From the NCBI GenBank assembly GCA_902784065.1, contig CACZTJ010000028.1:1-38542 (forward strand): a stretch of 38,542 nt of DNA. The letters run 5' to 3'. A program made the position numbers and the translations under genes. The stretch's first letter is position 1. Each line of letters starts with the position of its first letter. Source of the stretch: an uncultured Prevotellaceae bacterium (lineage in GTDB: Bacteria; Bacteroidota; Bacteroidia; Bacteroidales; Bacteroidaceae). This document shows positions 38,302 to 38,542 of this stretch, piece by piece. The notes below the pieces were generated by a model. The model did not search any database. It was not told the DNA's origin and was given only the letters and a program-made list of their open reading frames with translations.

Positions 38302-38331
38302 CAGGCAGCATCCACGATGGGGTGCTGCCTG
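38302..38331 (-). terminator. Hairpin after small heat-shock protein gene
   Basis: CAGGCAGCATCC (38302-38313), loop region, GGGTGCTGCCTG (38320-38331): 12 positions with one imperfect pair, 28 nt beyond the stop at 38359. On the minus strand it is followed by TTTGTTG, a weak U-tract. Confidence 0.6.
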
Positions 38332-38358
38332 CTGCTGTTTTAACAAGATGACTTCTCA

Positions 38359-38542
38359 TTACGAGACCTCAATGGCCTTGGTGACCTTCTCCTTCGGTTC
38401 AGTCTTCGGCATGGTGATGGTCAGGATGCCGTCCTCAACCTTAGCAGAAATCTGGTCTTTCACCACATCGTCTGGCAGCACGTAGTTCTGCTCGTAGTTA
38501 GAGTAGCTGAACTCACGGCGCAGATAGTGATGGTGCTTGTCC
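38359..38542 (-). CDS. Hsp20/alpha-crystallin family small heat-shock protein, C-terminal part
   Basis: Partial: the last 60 residues, cut by the window edge. The frame reads HYLRREFSYSNYEQNYVLPD, then DQISAKVEDGILTITMPK and a short charged tail ending AIEVS. This is the end of the alpha-crystallin domain, with the conserved A--ENG-L-I--PK pattern (here AKVEDGILTITMPK). Small Hsps are ATP-independent holdase chaperones forming oligomers in the cytoplasm. The 5' part and promoter lie outside. Confidence 0.9.
   Translation of the reverse strand, partial: DKHHHYLRREFSYSNYEQNYVLPDDVVKDQISAKVEDGILTITMPKTEPKEKVTKAIEVS

Overview
The window reads as chromosomal DNA of a Bacteroidota, most likely a Prevotella-type Bacteroidales. 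Protein families are typical of that group: serine palmitoyltransferase, a Nudix-type AraR, a GluP-type sugar permease, and a TonB receptor fragment. Start sites lack strong Shine-Dalgarno sequences. Many starts are preceded by the Bacteroidota promoter pattern TTTG, 19-21 nt, TAnnTTTG; I found near-perfect copies upstream of at least seven transcripts. Gene density is high, most genes are on the minus strand, and same-strand genes often overlap by ATGA.

Layout. 1-551: the 5' part of a TonB-dependent receptor gene broken by a frameshift. 606-3897: a membrane acyltransferase, a LytTR-type membrane regulator and a DUF418 membrane protein; the last follows the hisGDC genes (3903-7068) by 5 nt. 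7219-8340: a lipoprotein lytic transglycosylase. 8377-19895: one nine-gene minus-strand L-arabinose operon, in transcription order galM-like lipoprotein epimerase (broken), Na+/sugar symporter, araR, araD, araA, ribulokinase, secreted GH51 arabinofuranosidase, transketolase, rpiB. 20075-23696: a galactose operon galM-gluP-galK. 23802-28548: folC, dnaJ, grpE and an ABC-F ATPase. 28671-30967: a cytidylyltransferase/GHMP-kinase fusion and a nucleotide-sugar 4-epimerase. 31000-32684: bifunctional hisB behind a membrane protein. 32761-35031: an oxidoreductase, a DUF1460 protein and a DUF1232 protein. 35089-35160: tRNA-Cys. 35265-36470: a 58-aa Cys-rich membrane protein and a lipid kinase, divergent from serine palmitoyltransferase (36641-37828). 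Then tRNA-Pro, a gene-free stretch, and the 3' end of a small heat-shock protein gene.

How it works together. The arabinose operon is a full route. Periplasmic GH51 releases L-arabinose, the symporter imports it, AraA, the kinase and AraD convert it to D-xylulose 5-phosphate, and transketolase and RpiB pass it through the pentose phosphate pathway. AraR, whose Nudix box has lost catalytic residues, is the likely arabinose-responsive repressor. A TGTAA/TTACA dyad lies exactly on the predicted -7 box in front of the operon. The first gene of this operon has an out-of-frame internal deletion, while a second intact galM heads the galactose operon.

I saw no CRISPR array, insertion sequence, prophage or obvious defence system. 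The points most worth checking are the cytidylyltransferase/GHMP fusion, the AraR operator candidates, hairpins in the 5' leaders of both tRNA genes, the degenerate second nucleotide-binding domain of the ABC-F protein, the lipid kinase next to serine palmitoyltransferase, and the two broken genes.
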